Part shown: piece by piece, positions 43,737-52,461 of the stretch
How positions within the stretch are numbered: the first letter of the stretch is position 1
Layout: each line of letters starts with the position of its first letter
Assembly (NCBI RefSeq): GCF_007829875.1
Contig: NZ_VIWV01000001.1
Span: 868,001-932,000 of the forward strand
Direction of reading: 5' to 3'
Source of the DNA: Streptomyces capillispiralis
Lineage (GTDB): Bacteria; Actinomycetota; Actinomycetes; Streptomycetales; Streptomycetaceae
Length of the DNA stretch: 64,000 bases
Translations under genes and position numbers: made by a program
The notes under the pieces: generated by a model
What the model was told of the DNA's origin: nothing
Seen by the model: the letters and a program-made list of their open reading frames with translations, nothing else
Databases searched by the model: none

Positions 43737-44423
43737 TCAGCCGTTCCCGGAGCGTGCCATCTGCCGCAGCACCTCGGGGCGCACGACGATGATCCCGCGC
43801 CGTCCCGTGCGTACGACGCCCCGCTCCCGCAGCTGTTTGAGGAGCCGCGCGACGGCCTCGCGGGAGGCGCCGACCGAGCCCGCCAGCTCACTCTGGGTGA
43901 GCCCGGCCGTGAGGCGGACTCCCTCCTCCGACTCCTTGCCGTGGGTGTGGACCAGTTCCAGCAGGAGCAGGGCGAGCCGCTCCTGCACGGTGAGGGCGGC
44001 GAACTGCACCCGCCGCCGGTCGCTGTCGCGGGTGCGGTCGGCGGTCAGGGCGAGCAGTTTCCGTGCGATGTCGGGGCGCTCGTCGAGCAGGGAGCCGAAC
44101 CGGTCGGCGTCGATGGCGAGCGCCTCGATCCGCTCCAGCGCGGTGACGGTCGCGCCGCGCGGCCGCCCGCTGAGCAGGGCCTGCTCGCCGACGATGTCCC
44201 CCGGCCCCCGGAGGGCGAGGAGCGCCTCGTATCCGTTGGGCGCCGCCGAGGTCACCTTGGCCCAGCCGGAGAGGATGACCAGGACGTGGGAGGAGGGTTC
44301 GTGCTCCCGCAGCAGGACCTGTCTCGCGGGGAAGGTCAGGGGATCGCCGCTGCGGAAGAGCGCCTGCCGGTCATCGGTGTCCAACCGGACCACGAAGGGG
44401 ACCTGGTCCTCGAACTTCCTCAA
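43737..44423 (-). CDS. Crp/Fnr-family transcriptional regulator
   Basis: A 228-residue regulator. Residues 15-115 form a cyclic-nucleotide-binding fold with an intact phosphate-binding cassette, GEQALLSGRPRGATV (Gly79, Glu80, Arg89), comparable to Gly71, Glu72 and Arg82 of E. coli CRP. The C-terminal winged HTH includes LTQSELAGSVGASREAVARL (175-194). No Cys cluster suggests Fnr-type iron binding. The start is TTG at 44423, six bases after GGGGAG; the frame continues upstream but without family similarity. Next gene on this strand is the cyclase-like gene, so a cNMP feedback loop is plausible. Confidence 0.84.
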   Translation of the reverse strand: MRKFEDQVPFVVRLDTDDRQALFRSGDPLTFPARQVLLREHEPSSHVLVILSGWAKVTSAAPNGYEALLALRGPGDIVGEQALLSGRPRGATVTALERIEALAIDADRFGSLLDERPDIARKLLALTADRTRDSDRRRVQFAALTVQERLALLLLELVHTHGKESEEGVRLTAGLTQSELAGSVGASREAVARLLKQLRERGVVRTGRRGIIVVRPEVLRQMARSGNG

Positions 44424-44651
44424 CTGTCTCTCCCCGGCTCCCCGTTCGGGCCGCCCCCGATCAGGCCAGGCCGGGAGGTTAACGCATCCCGGAGCCCCGG
44501 GGAGGCCCGCGGCCTCCGGATCACCCTCACGGTCCGCGGCTTTCGGCCACCGCGGCCACCGCGGTCCCGGTCGGTCGCGCGGACGTCCCGGTCGGCGGTC
44601 CCGGCCGGGGCGGGACGGGGACCGCGGGGCGGCCGAGGCCCCGGACACACC

Positions 44652-44684
44652 AAAGGCCGCCTTCCCTCGAAGAGAAGACGGCCT
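44652..44684 (-). terminator. Terminator of tRNA-Pro copy 2
   Basis: On the minus strand AGGCCGTCTTC pairs with GAAGGCGGCCT (11 pairs including one U-G) around a nine-base loop and is followed by UU. It resembles the copy 1 terminator, and the sequence ACGGCCTCCGACCTGC lies at the same relative place downstream of both tRNAs. Confidence 0.72.
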
Positions 44685-44704
44685 CCGACCTGCGAAAAGC
44701 AGAG

Positions 44705-44778
<74 letters not shown>

Positions 44779-44887
44779 TTGCCCGTCTGACCTGGTACTT
44801 CCCCCGGCCGAACGCGCACGGAAACCATACCGCACTCGGGGCGGTGATCGCGCACGCGTTTACCGGCGGGTGAACCGCACGGAGCCC

Positions 44888-44918
44888 TTGACCTGAAGTT
44901 TGGTCGAGGTTGCACGAT
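44888..44918 (+). promoter_or_regulatory. MerR-type promoter with 19-base spacer before split transketolase
   Basis: TTGACC (44888-44893) and CACGAT (44913-44918) are separated by 19 bases, longer than usual and typical of promoters twisted into shape by MerR/SoxR-family activators. The spacer contains a weak dyad, ACCTGAAGTTTGGTCGAGGT (44891-44910), like MerR operators with CCT and AGG ends. The -10 lies seven bases before the ATG at 44925, so the message would be leaderless. Confidence 0.45.
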
Positions 44919-44924
44919 CGCCGT

Positions 44925-45632
44925 ATGACGATCACCGGAGAAGACACCCGTACGTACGGGTACACGGATCTGCCCGCCCTGATGGGGCTGATGACCGGCG
45001 ACGAGAAGCACGGTCCCGCCGCCACGTCCACGCTGGACGTGCTCTGGGTGCTCTACGACCGGGTGCTGCGGGTCGGACCGGAGCGGATGGACGACCCGGG
45101 GCGGGACCGGTTCCTGCTGTCCAAGGGGCACGGGCCGATGGCGTACTACGCCGTACTGGCCGCCAAGGGGTTCCTGCCCGTGGCGTGGCTGCCGGGCTTC
45201 GGCTCGTACGACTCCCCGCTGGGCCACCACCCCGACCGGGTGCTCGTGCCGGGGGCGGAGATCGGCAGTGGGTCACTGGGGCACGGGTTGCCGATCGCGG
45301 TCGGCACCGCGCTGGGGCTGCGCGCCCAGGGGCTGCACGAGCCGCGGGTGTGGACGCTGGTCGGGGACGCCGAGCTGGACGAGGGCAGCAACCACGAGGC
45401 GATCGCCTTCGCCGGGCCCGCCGGTCTGGAGGCGCTGCACACCGTCGTCGTCGACAACGCCTCCGCCTCGTACGCCCGGCCCGGCGGGATCGCCGCCCGC
45501 TTCGAGGCGGCGGGCTGGTCCGCGCGCACGGTCGACGGCCGCGACCACGACGCGCTGTACGACGCGTTCACCGCGCCGCATCCGGGCCGGCCGCACGTGG
45601 TCGTCGCCCGCGTCGAGCCGAAGAACGCGTGA
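44925..45632 (+). CDS. Transketolase, N-terminal (thiamine-diphosphate) subunit
   Basis: A 235-residue protein covering only the N-terminal ThDP half of transketolase: LLSKGHGPMAYYAVLAAKG, GSGSLGHGLPIAVGTALGLR and the ThDP/Mg motif VGDAELDEGSNHEA followed by VVVDNAS. The C-terminal half is encoded separately 75 bases downstream, as in split transketolases of archaea and some bacteria. ATG at 44925, probably leaderless. Two-subunit forms serve aromatic precursor, C5-sugar or specialised sugar metabolism; a separate full-length transketolase is expected elsewhere in the genome. Confidence 0.84.
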   Translation: MTITGEDTRTYGYTDLPALMGLMTGDEKHGPAATSTLDVLWVLYDRVLRVGPERMDDPGRDRFLLSKGHGPMAYYAVLAAKGFLPVAWLPGFGSYDSPLGHHPDRVLVPGAEIGSGSLGHGLPIAVGTALGLRAQGLHEPRVWTLVGDAELDEGSNHEAIAFAGPAGLEALHTVVVDNASASYARPGGIAARFEAAGWSARTVDGRDHDALYDAFTAPHPGRPHVVVARVEPKNA

Positions 45633-45707
45633 GCGGGAACACCCGAACCCCTCCGTACCGCACCACCGACCCACCCCGTGGCACCACCACCGAAAGGACA
45701 TGACCCC

Positions 45708-46631
45708 GTGGACACCATGCGTGATCGATTGGCGCCCGTCGTCACCCGGCTGCTCGACGAGGACCCGCGGGTCGCGGCGGTCCTCGCCGAGATCGGCGCG
45801 GACGGCTTCACCGAGGCGCGGCGCCGCCACCCGGACCGGGTGGTCAACGTGGGCATCCGGGAACAACTGCTGGTGGGCGCGGCGGCCGGGATGGCGCTGA
45901 CCGGGCTGCGGCCCGTGGTGCACACCTTCGCCAGCTTCCTGGTCGAGCGGCCCTTCGAGCAGGTCAAACTGGATCTCGGGCACCAGGGCGTCGGGGCGGT
46001 GCTGGTGAGCGCCTCCGCCTCCTTCGACTGGCCGGCCGGCGGGTACACGCACATGGCGCCGGGTGACGTGGCGCTGCTGGACACCCTGGACGGCTGGACC
46101 GTGCACGTGCCGGGGCATCCGGACGAGGCCGAGACGCTGCTGCGGCACGCGGTGGCCGCCGGTGACGACAAGGTGTACGTGCGCCTGTCGACGCAGTCCA
46201 ACGCGCACGGGCTGCCCGTGGACGGGGAGCGCTTCCGCACCGTCCGCGAGGGCCGCCGGGGCACCGTGGTCGCCGTCGGGCCGGTGCTGGACGCCGTACT
46301 CGACGCCACGGAGGGCCTGGACGCCACCGTGCTGTACGCCACCACCGTCCGGCCCTTCGACGCGGCGGGCCTGCGCCGCGCGACGGAGGCGGCGGGGACG
46401 GACGTCGTGCTGGTCGAGCCGTATCTGGCGGGCACGTCGACGGCGGCGGCGAACGACGCGCTGGCCGAGGTGCCGCACCGGGTGCTGGGGCTGGGGGTGG
46501 GCCGGGCCGAGCTGCGGCGCTACGGGACGGCCGACGAGCACGTCGCCGCGCACGGGCTCGACGCCCGGTCGCTGCGGGCGCGCATCGGCGGGTTCCTCGG
46601 CGCGGGCGGGGCGCTGCCGCCGAGGGCGTGA
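45708..46631 (+). CDS. Transketolase, C-terminal (pyrimidine-binding) subunit
   Basis: A 307-residue protein with the pyrimidine-binding and C-terminal transketolase domains: VVNVGIREQLLVGAAAGMALTG, carrying the Glu that activates thiamine, VVHTFASFLVERPFEQVKLD, and the C-terminal VVLVEPYLAGTST. GTG at 45708 follows AAAGGA. It forms the active site with the N-terminal subunit encoded just upstream, so both are needed. Together about 540 residues, slightly shorter than fused transketolase (about 660). Confidence 0.84.
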   Translation: MDTMRDRLAPVVTRLLDEDPRVAAVLAEIGADGFTEARRRHPDRVVNVGIREQLLVGAAAGMALTGLRPVVHTFASFLVERPFEQVKLDLGHQGVGAVLVSASASFDWPAGGYTHMAPGDVALLDTLDGWTVHVPGHPDEAETLLRHAVAAGDDKVYVRLSTQSNAHGLPVDGERFRTVREGRRGTVVAVGPVLDAVLDATEGLDATVLYATTVRPFDAAGLRRATEAAGTDVVLVEPYLAGTSTAAANDALAEVPHRVLGLGVGRAELRRYGTADEHVAAHGLDARSLRARIGGFLGAGGALPPRA

Positions 46632-46684
46632 GGCGGTCACCCGCCTCCTGCCGGGGCGAGCGGCGTCGCCAACACCCCGGGTGG

Positions 46685-46719
46685 CGGCAGCCGGAGCCCC
46701 CCTCCGGCCCCGGCTGCCG
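46685..46719. terminator. Bidirectional hairpin after split transketolase
   Basis: CGGCAGCCGG (46685-46694) pairs perfectly with CCGGCTGCCG (46710-46719) in the 138-base gap between the convergent transketolase and MmcQ/YjbR genes. Confidence 0.65.
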
Positions 46720-46769
46720 ATCACCGTCCCGGATCATGCCACGGGGCACTGACAACGCCCCGGGAGTCC

Positions 46770-47129
46770 TCAGCCGGCGGGCGGCAGACCCAGCCGGGGG
46801 TGTGCCTCCAGCAGCCGCGTCGGGGCCGCTTGGCGCCAGGAGTCGGCGAGGATGTCCCGCAGTTCGGCATCGTCCTCCAGTGCGGCGAGGCGCACTCTGA
46901 CCCAGGCGAACTGTGCCTCGTGGTCGGCGATCCAGAACTTCTCCGGTTCGGCGAGGGCCAGTTCGTCGCGCTCCTCCTTGGGGCAGCGCACGGCGATGGA
47001 GGTCTCCTCCTCGGGCAGGGTGGCGAACATCTTCCCCGCGACCCGGAACGTGGGCATGCTCCAGGCGATCTTCTCCGTGGTGTCGGGCAGGGACAGGGCG
47101 ATCCGTCGTACGTCTTCGGCATCCGGCAT
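46770..47129 (-). CDS. MmcQ/YjbR-family protein
   Basis: A 119-residue small alpha/beta protein with the family blocks MPDAEDVRRIALSLPDTTEK, KMFATLPEEETSIAVRCP, FWIADHEAQFAWVRVRL and a final helix ending in LGLPPAG. These are small putative DNA-binding proteins of unknown biological role. ATG at 47129. It is monocistronic, 30 bases downstream of the GNAT gene on the same strand and convergent with the transketolase genes. Confidence 0.8.
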   Translation of the reverse strand: MPDAEDVRRIALSLPDTTEKIAWSMPTFRVAGKMFATLPEEETSIAVRCPKEERDELALAEPEKFWIADHEAQFAWVRVRLAALEDDAELRDILADSWRQAAPTRLLEAHPRLGLPPAG

Positions 47130-47159
47130 GGCAGGCACCGTAGCGCCTGCCCCTGACAA

Positions 47160-47708
47160 TCACCTGGTGGCAGGCGATATCGCGCCCGTTGCCGGTCGCT
47201 TGTAGTAGATGGTGGTCGGGCGCAGCACCCCGGCCGGGTCCGCCGCGTAGTCGGGGATGGCGCCGACGGCGGTCCACCCGGACGAGCGGTAGAGGTGCTC
47301 GGCGGGGCTGCCGGTCTCGGTGTCGAGGTGCAGCAGGGTGATGCCCCGCGCGGCGGCCTCCTCCTCCGCGACGGCCAGGAGCGCGCGGCCCAGCCCCCGG
47401 CCGCGGGCCGCGCGGTGCACCATCAGCTTCACCAGTTCCGCGCGGTGGGCGCTGTTCGGCTTGTCGGGGAGGGCGAGGCTCACGGTTCCCAGCACCCGGC
47501 AGCCGGGTTCCTCGCGGGCCGCCCACACGGCGAGCCGGCCCGCGGCGACGGCCTCGCACCGTTCGCGCCACCAGGCGGCGGCCTCCGTACGGCCGAGCGG
47601 GGCGAGGAAGCCGACGGAGGCGCCGCCCGCCACGGTGTCGGCCAGCAGGTCGCCCAGTTCCCCGGAGAGGCCGTGCAGCAGGGCGGCGTCGAGACGGACG
47701 GTGTTCAC
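47160..47708 (-). CDS. GNAT-family N-acetyltransferase
   Basis: A 182-residue acetyltransferase. The acetyl-CoA-binding motif A reads LVKLMVHRAARGRGLGRALL (R-G-x-G-x-G/A, about residues 110-130), followed by EEEAAARGITLLHLDTETGSPAEHLYRSSGW typical of motif B. GTG at 47708 overlaps the stop of the XRE-cupin gene (GTGA), so the regulator and enzyme are co-translated and the regulator probably controls this enzyme. The acceptor (amine, antibiotic or protein) is unknown. Confidence 0.82.
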   Translation of the reverse strand: MNTVRLDAALLHGLSGELGDLLADTVAGGASVGFLAPLGRTEAAAWWRERCEAVAAGRLAVWAAREEPGCRVLGTVSLALPDKPNSAHRAELVKLMVHRAARGRGLGRALLAVAEEEAAARGITLLHLDTETGSPAEHLYRSSGWTAVGAIPDYAADPAGVLRPTTIYYKRPATGAISPATR

Positions 47709-48292
47709 GGCCGCACCACCGCCAGTGCGTAGCGCACCGCTCCGGGGCCCGGGCAGCGGAACCGGGTCGGTCCCCAGACGCGCAGTCTGAGGCAGTCGCC
47801 GGCGCCGAGGTGGTGGTCCGTGTCCCGGTCCGTCACGGTGAGGGCTCCTTCCAGGACCCAGATGTGCTGTTCCAGGCCGGCCACGGGCGGCCGGTCGTAG
47901 GCGATGTCCGCACCGGCGGCGAGGCGCCCCTCGACCAGTTCGCCGCGCAGCCCGCCGTGCGGCGGGGACACGGACCGGCGGACGAATCCGGCGGCCCTGT
48001 CCTCCCACACGGGCTGGTCGGCGGCGCGTACCACCGGCTCGGGCTCCGCCTCGACCTCGCTGAGCAGCTGGGACATGGTCCGCCCGTAGACGGCGCACAG
48101 GCGGTTGAGCAGGGAGGCGGTGGGGCTGGTCTCCGCCCGTTCGGCCCGGGAGAGGGTGGACCGGCTGACGCCGCTGCGCTCCGCGAGTTCTCCGAGGGAC
48201 CACCCGCGTTCGCCCCTGAGCTCGGCCAGCCGTGCGCCGAGCCGGACGTCGACGGGGTCCGGAGCCGACGGCTCCCTCTCATCGTGTTTCAC
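47705..48292 (-). CDS. XRE-family regulator with C-terminal cupin
   Basis: A 195-residue regulator with a helix-turn-helix at residues 17-72 (RLAELRGERGWSLGELAERS and SRSTLSRAERAETSPTASLL) and a cupin sensor domain at about 105-190 (AGLEQHIWVLEGALTVTDRD; HHLGAGDCLRLRV). XRE-cupin proteins commonly sense small ligands and act on the next gene. Here that is the coupled acetyltransferase. A TCCCG-AATA-CGGGA dyad just upstream is the probable autoregulatory site. Confidence 0.84.
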   Translation of the reverse strand: MKHDEREPSAPDPVDVRLGARLAELRGERGWSLGELAERSGVSRSTLSRAERAETSPTASLLNRLCAVYGRTMSQLLSEVEAEPEPVVRAADQPVWEDRAAGFVRRSVSPPHGGLRGELVEGRLAAGADIAYDRPPVAGLEQHIWVLEGALTVTDRDTDHHLGAGDCLRLRVWGPTRFRCPGPGAVRYALAVVRP

Positions 48293-48305
48293 ATCCGGGA
48301 CGATA

Positions 48306-48319
48306 TCCCGAATACGGGA
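48306..48319. promoter_or_regulatory. TCCCG-N4-CGGGA dyad upstream of the XRE-cupin gene
   Basis: Perfect five-base arms with four bases between, 14 to 27 bases before the ATG at 48292. It would overlap the promoter or the 5' leader and fits autorepression by the XRE-cupin protein. Confidence 0.4.
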
Positions 48320-48411
48320 CGGCGGCTGTGGTCCGGGTCACTCGCGGCCTCCGAAGGCCGCCGGCGTGCGCTCCAGCACGGGCAGGGCGCGCACCACCCG
48401 TTTCGAGCGGA

Positions 48412-49350
48412 TCAGCAGGTCCCACGCGGGTTCGACGTTCTTCCCCACCCCTCCTCGGCCGCCGCGCGGAGCGCGTCGAGGACCGGACGGATCAGCGGGT
48501 GCTCCTCCGCGCCCCGGCGCACGGCGGCGAACACCCGGCGGGTGGGCGCCACTCCGTCGACCGGGCGGACGACCACGCCCGCGAGGTCCATGCCGCGCAG
48601 CGCGGACCGGGGCACCAGGGCGACGCCGACGTCCGCCGAGGCGAGGGCGACCACCGCGCGGAAGTCGTCCGAGGAGTGCTCCAGCCGTGGCTGGAAACCG
48701 GCGTTCTCACAGGCCAGTACGACCACGTCGTGGCACGGGTTGCCGGGGTAGGGGCCGATCCACGGGTCCTTGGACAGGTCGGCGAGCGGCACCTCGGCGG
48801 ACCCGGCCAGCCGGTGGGTGACGGGCACGACCGCGTCGAAGGGCTCGGCGTACAGCGGTACGTGGGTGAGCCGGGGGTCGTCGGCGGGCGGCGCCCCCCG
48901 GTACTCGACCGCCACGGCGACGTCGACCTGCCGGTCGAGCACCATCGGCAGGCTGGCGTCGCCCTCGGCGTCCTGGACGCGGATCCTGATGCCGGGCGCG
49001 GTGCGCGCGAGCCGGGCCACCGCCGGCGCCACGGCCTGGGCGATCCCGGTGGCGAACGCGGCGACCGTGACGGTCCCGGCCTCCCCCGAGGCGTAGGCGG
49101 CCAGTTCCGCCTCGGCCCGCTCCAGCTGGGCGAGGACCGCGTTGGTGTGGCCGAGCAGGATCTCCCCGGCCGCGGTCAGCCGTACGCCCTTGGCGCCGCG
49201 CTCGACCAGGCGGTGGCCGGTCTCCTGCTCCAGGGCGGCGAGCTGCTGGGAGACGGCCGAGGGGGTGAGGTACAGCGCGGCGGCTGCCGCCGTGACCGTG
49301 CGGTGGTCGGCCACCGCACGGAGGATGTGGAGCCGCCGTGCCTCGATCAT
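48412..49350 (-). CDS. LysR-family transcriptional regulator
   Basis: A 312-residue regulator with an N-terminal winged HTH (residues 3-62, LHILRAVADHRTVTAAAAAL and TPSAVSQQLAALEQETGHRL) and a LysR substrate domain (about 90-300). It follows kbl-tdh on the same strand and may regulate threonine use or a distant target. The 3' end is odd: within about 10 codons of the stop, an adjacent frame stays strongly coding-like for 34 more codons to a stop at 48338, as if one base were missing in the G run at about 48445-48455. The annotated stop may therefore be a frameshift product. Confidence 0.84.
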   Translation of the reverse strand: MIEARRLHILRAVADHRTVTAAAAALYLTPSAVSQQLAALEQETGHRLVERGAKGVRLTAAGEILLGHTNAVLAQLERAEAELAAYASGEAGTVTVAAFATGIAQAVAPAVARLARTAPGIRIRVQDAEGDASLPMVLDRQVDVAVAVEYRGAPPADDPRLTHVPLYAEPFDAVVPVTHRLAGSAEVPLADLSKDPWIGPYPGNPCHDVVVLACENAGFQPRLEHSSDDFRAVVALASADVGVALVPRSALRGMDLAGVVVRPVDGVAPTRRVFAAVRRGAEEHPLIRPVLDALRAAAEEGWGRTSNPRGTC

Positions 49351-49386
49351 GGATCCGATTGTCTCAAATGCAGCGGTGCGCTCCGG

Positions 49387-50586
49387 TCAGCCGTCGAGCT
49401 CCGCCCGGGCCGCGACGAAGGCGTCCACCGCGCGGTGCACGTCCTCGGTGGAGTGGGCGGCGGACAGCTGGACACGGATGCGGGCCCGGTCCTGCGGCAC
49501 CACCGGGTAGGAGAAGCCGATCACGTACACCCCGCGCTCGAGGAGCAGCTCGGCCATGCGTCCCGCGCGGGCGGCGTCGCCGATCATCACGGGGGCGATG
49601 GCGTGGTCGCCGGGGAGGATGTCGAAGCCCTCCTCGGTCATCCGGCGGCGGAACAGGGCGGTGTTCTCGGCCAGCCGGACGCGCAGGTCGTCGGCCGACT
49701 CCAGCAGGTCGAGGACCTTCAGGGAGGCGGCGGCGATCACCGGGGCGAGCGTGTTGGAGAACAGGTAGGGGCGGGAGCGCTGGCGCAGCAGGGCGACGAT
49801 CTCCGCGCGGGCGGCGACGTAGCCGCCGGAGGCGCCGCCGAGCGCCTTGCCGAGGGTGCCGGTGATGATGTCGACGCGGTCCATGACGCCGTGCAGCTCG
49901 GGCGTTCCGCGTCCGCCGGGGCCGACGAAGCCGACGGCGTGCGAGTCGTCGACCATGACCATGGCGCCGTGCCGGTCGGCGAGGTCGCAGATCTCGTCCA
50001 GCGGGGCGACGTAGCCGTCCATGGAGAAGACGCCGTCGGTGACGATGAGCGTGCGGCGGGCGCCGCCCTCGGCGGCCTCCTTCAGCTGGCGCTCCAGGTC
50101 GGCCATGTCGCGGTTGGCGTAGCGGAAGCGGCGGGCCTTGGACAGCCGGATGCCGTCGATGATCGACGCGTGGTTCAGCGCGTCGGAGATCACGGCGTCC
50201 TCGGGGCCGAGCAGCGTCTCGAAGACGCCGCCGTTGGCGTCGAAGCAGGAGGAGTACAGGATCGTGTCCTCCTGGCCGAGGAACGCCGACAGCCGGGCCT
50301 CCAGCTCCTTGTGCACCTCCTGGGTGCCGCAGATGAAGCGGACGGACGCCATGCCGTAGCCCCAGCGGTCCAGGGCCTCGTGGGCGGCGGCGATCACCTC
50401 GGGGTGGTCGGCGAGGCCGAGGTAGTTGTTGGCGCAGAAGTTGAGCACCTCGCCGGGACGGCCGCCGGCGGTGACGTTCACGGTGGCGGACTGCGGGGTG
50501 CCGATGACGCGCTCGGGCTTGTGCAGTCCGGCGGCGCGGATCTCGTCGAGGGTGACGCGCAGGTCGTCGCGTACGGAGTCGAACAT
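49387..50586 (-). CDS. kbl: Glycine C-acetyltransferase (2-amino-3-ketobutyrate CoA ligase)
   Basis: A 399-residue fold-type I PLP enzyme of the alpha-oxoamine synthase family. The PLP lysine is in [17 protein letters not shown] (about residue 245), with [14 protein letters not shown] near the N terminus and [12 protein letters not shown] for the PLP-Asp. It cleaves 2-amino-3-ketobutyrate with CoA to glycine and acetyl-CoA, the second step of threonine breakdown, directly after Tdh. It lies 28 bases downstream of tdh. Confidence 0.94.
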   Translation of the reverse strand: MFDSVRDDLRVTLDEIRAAGLHKPERVIGTPQSATVNVTAGGRPGEVLNFCANNYLGLADHPEVIAAAHEALDRWGYGMASVRFICGTQEVHKELEARLSAFLGQEDTILYSSCFDANGGVFETLLGPEDAVISDALNHASIIDGIRLSKARRFRYANRDMADLERQLKEAAEGGARRTLIVTDGVFSMDGYVAPLDEICDLADRHGAMVMVDDSHAVGFVGPGGRGTPELHGVMDRVDIITGTLGKALGGASGGYVAARAEIVALLRQRSRPYLFSNTLAPVIAAASLKVLDLLESADDLRVRLAENTALFRRRMTEEGFDILPGDHAIAPVMIGDAARAGRMAELLLERGVYVIGFSYPVVPQDRARIRVQLSAAHSTEDVHRAVDAFVAARAELDG

Positions 50587-50614
50587 CTCAGAAGCTCCTA
50601 GGGAGGCGGATGGC

Positions 50615-51643
50615 TTACGCGGTCCAGTCGAGGATGACCTTGCCGCCCTTGCCGCCGGCCGCGTCGTCGAAGGCGGCTTCGAAGTCGCGGTATCCGTAGC
50701 GGCCGGTGATCACCGGGGCGAGGTCGAGACCGCCCTCCAGGAGCACCGACATGGCGTACCAGGTCTCGAACATCTCACGGCCGTAGATGCCCTTGATGGT
50801 GATCATCGAGGTGACGATGCGGGCCCAGTCGACCGGGAACTCCTCGGCGGGCAGGCCCAGCATGGCGATCCGGCCGCCGTGCGTCATGTTGGCGATCATG
50901 TCCCGCATGGCCTCGGGGCGGCCGGACATCTCCAGGCCGACGTCGAAGCCCTCGCGCAGGCCGAGGGTGTGCTGCCCGTCGGCGATGGTCGTCCCGGCGA
51001 CGTTCAGCGCGAGGGTGGCGCCGATCTTGCGGGCGAGTTCCAGGCGCTCCTCGCTGACGTCGGTGACGACGACGTTGCGCGCGCCGGCGTGCCGGGCGAC
51101 GGCGGCGGCCATCAGGCCGATCGGCCCGGCGCCGGTGATCAGGACGTCCTCGCCGACGAGCGGGAAGGACAGCGCGGTGTGCACGGCGTTGCCGAACGGG
51201 TCGAAGATCGCGGCGACGTCGAGGTCGACGGGCACCCGGTGCACCCAGACGTTGGTGGCGGGGAGCACCACGTACTCGGCGAAGGCGCCGTCGCGGCCGA
51301 CGCCGAGGCCGACCGTGGCCCGGCACAGGTGGCGGCGTCCGGCGAGGCAGTTGCGGCACTTGCCGCAGACCAGGTGGCCCTCGCCGCTGACCCGGTCACC
51401 GGTGGTGATGTCGGTGACGTCCCGGCCGGTCTCGACGACCTCGCCGACGAACTCGTGCCCGAGGACCAGCGGGGTGGTGATCGCCTGCTGGGCCCAGCCG
51501 TCCCAGGACCGGATGTGCAGGTCGGTGCCGCAGATGCCGGTGCGCAGCACCTTGATCAGCACGTCGCCGGGTCCGACGGCGGGCTCGGGGACGTCCGCGA
51601 GCCACAGCCCGGGCTCCGCCTTCTGCTTGACCAGCGCCTTCAA
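50615..51643 (-). CDS. tdh: L-threonine 3-dehydrogenase
   Basis: A 342-residue zinc-dependent medium-chain dehydrogenase, full length for Tdh. Catalytic zinc site CGTDLHI and GHEFVGEV; structural zinc site [18 protein letters not shown] motif [15 protein letters not shown]. It oxidises threonine to 2-amino-3-ketobutyrate, the Kbl substrate. The start is TTG at 51643 with AGGAG eight bases upstream; there is no ATG or GTG at the right place, and this start gives the family length exactly. Confidence 0.94.
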   Translation of the reverse strand: MKALVKQKAEPGLWLADVPEPAVGPGDVLIKVLRTGICGTDLHIRSWDGWAQQAITTPLVLGHEFVGEVVETGRDVTDITTGDRVSGEGHLVCGKCRNCLAGRRHLCRATVGLGVGRDGAFAEYVVLPATNVWVHRVPVDLDVAAIFDPFGNAVHTALSFPLVGEDVLITGAGPIGLMAAAVARHAGARNVVVTDVSEERLELARKIGATLALNVAGTTIADGQHTLGLREGFDVGLEMSGRPEAMRDMIANMTHGGRIAMLGLPAEEFPVDWARIVTSMITIKGIYGREMFETWYAMSVLLEGGLDLAPVITGRYGYRDFEAAFDDAAGGKGGKVILDWTA

Positions 51644-51825
51644 CGCTACGGCTCCTGAGGGTGAGTCCCCGTTCCCGGGCACGCCGAAGCGGCCCCGGTC
51701 CGGGAGGAGGAGTGGAATCGCACTGCAATCTGCCGTACAACACCCTCACCGGTCCATCGAGGTTTTCTTAAGCGCGGCCACAGCTTTGCTTCACGCCGTC
51801 ACCCGTCCGGCCGTGCCGCCCGCCC

Positions 51826-52401
51826 TCACAGCGGCAGCCCGTCGCCCTCCCGCCGTTCCAGCCGTCCGACGAGGTCGGCGGCCTGCGTCTTGATGGCGGC
51901 GAGTCCGGGCTGCCCCCAGGCGCGCGGCTGGACGTCGGTGACCGCGACGGTGCCGAGCACCATGCCGGTGCTGTCGATGAGCGGCGCGCCGAGGTAGGAG
52001 CGGATGCCGAACTCGTCCACCACCGGGTTGCCCGCGAACCGCGGGTAGTCGCTCACGTCCTCCAGGACCAGCGCCTTGCGCCGGGCCACCACATGGGGGC
52101 AGAAGCCGTGGTCGCGGGGGAGCGTCCGGCCCAGCAGGGCGCCGGTGCCGTCCGCGCGCACCACCGGTGCGACGGCCGGGGTGTGCAGGCCCGCGAAGAA
52201 CTGCCCTTCCTCGCCCAGGAAGTTGACCATGGCGTACGGCGCCCCCGTGAGGTCGGCCAGGGCGTACGCGAAGGCGTCGAGCGTGGGTTCGGGGTGGTCC
52301 CCCAGTCCCAGTCCGCGCAGCCTGCGGGTGCGGTCCGGGGCCTCCTTGTCCTCGGGTGTGAGCAGCAGACGACCGGCCGGGCGTGGCGGGTCGTAGCTCA
52401 T
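51826..52401 (-). CDS. GAF-domain protein, fifth gene of the conservon
   Basis: A 191-residue protein made almost entirely of one GAF domain (about residues 40-185): FAYALADLTGAPYAMVNFLG, DHGFCPHVVARRKALVLEDV, FAGNPVVDEFGIRSYLGAPL and GMVLGTVAVTDVQPRAW. The Cys in HGFCPHVV may mean redox or ligand sensing. It is 60 bases after cvnD on the same strand, in the place where many conservons carry a cytochrome P450 (cvnE). It probably feeds a signal to the CvnA-D complex; this is inferred. Confidence 0.8.
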   Translation of the reverse strand: MSYDPPRPAGRLLLTPEDKEAPDRTRRLRGLGLGDHPEPTLDAFAYALADLTGAPYAMVNFLGEEGQFFAGLHTPAVAPVVRADGTGALLGRTLPRDHGFCPHVVARRKALVLEDVSDYPRFAGNPVVDEFGIRSYLGAPLIDSTGMVLGTVAVTDVQPRAWGQPGLAAIKTQAADLVGRLERREGDGLPL

Positions 52402-52461
52402 GGGCGGGCTCCGGGGATGTGGGCGAGGTTCATGGACAGGCTCCCTGAGGGTGTGTGGGGG

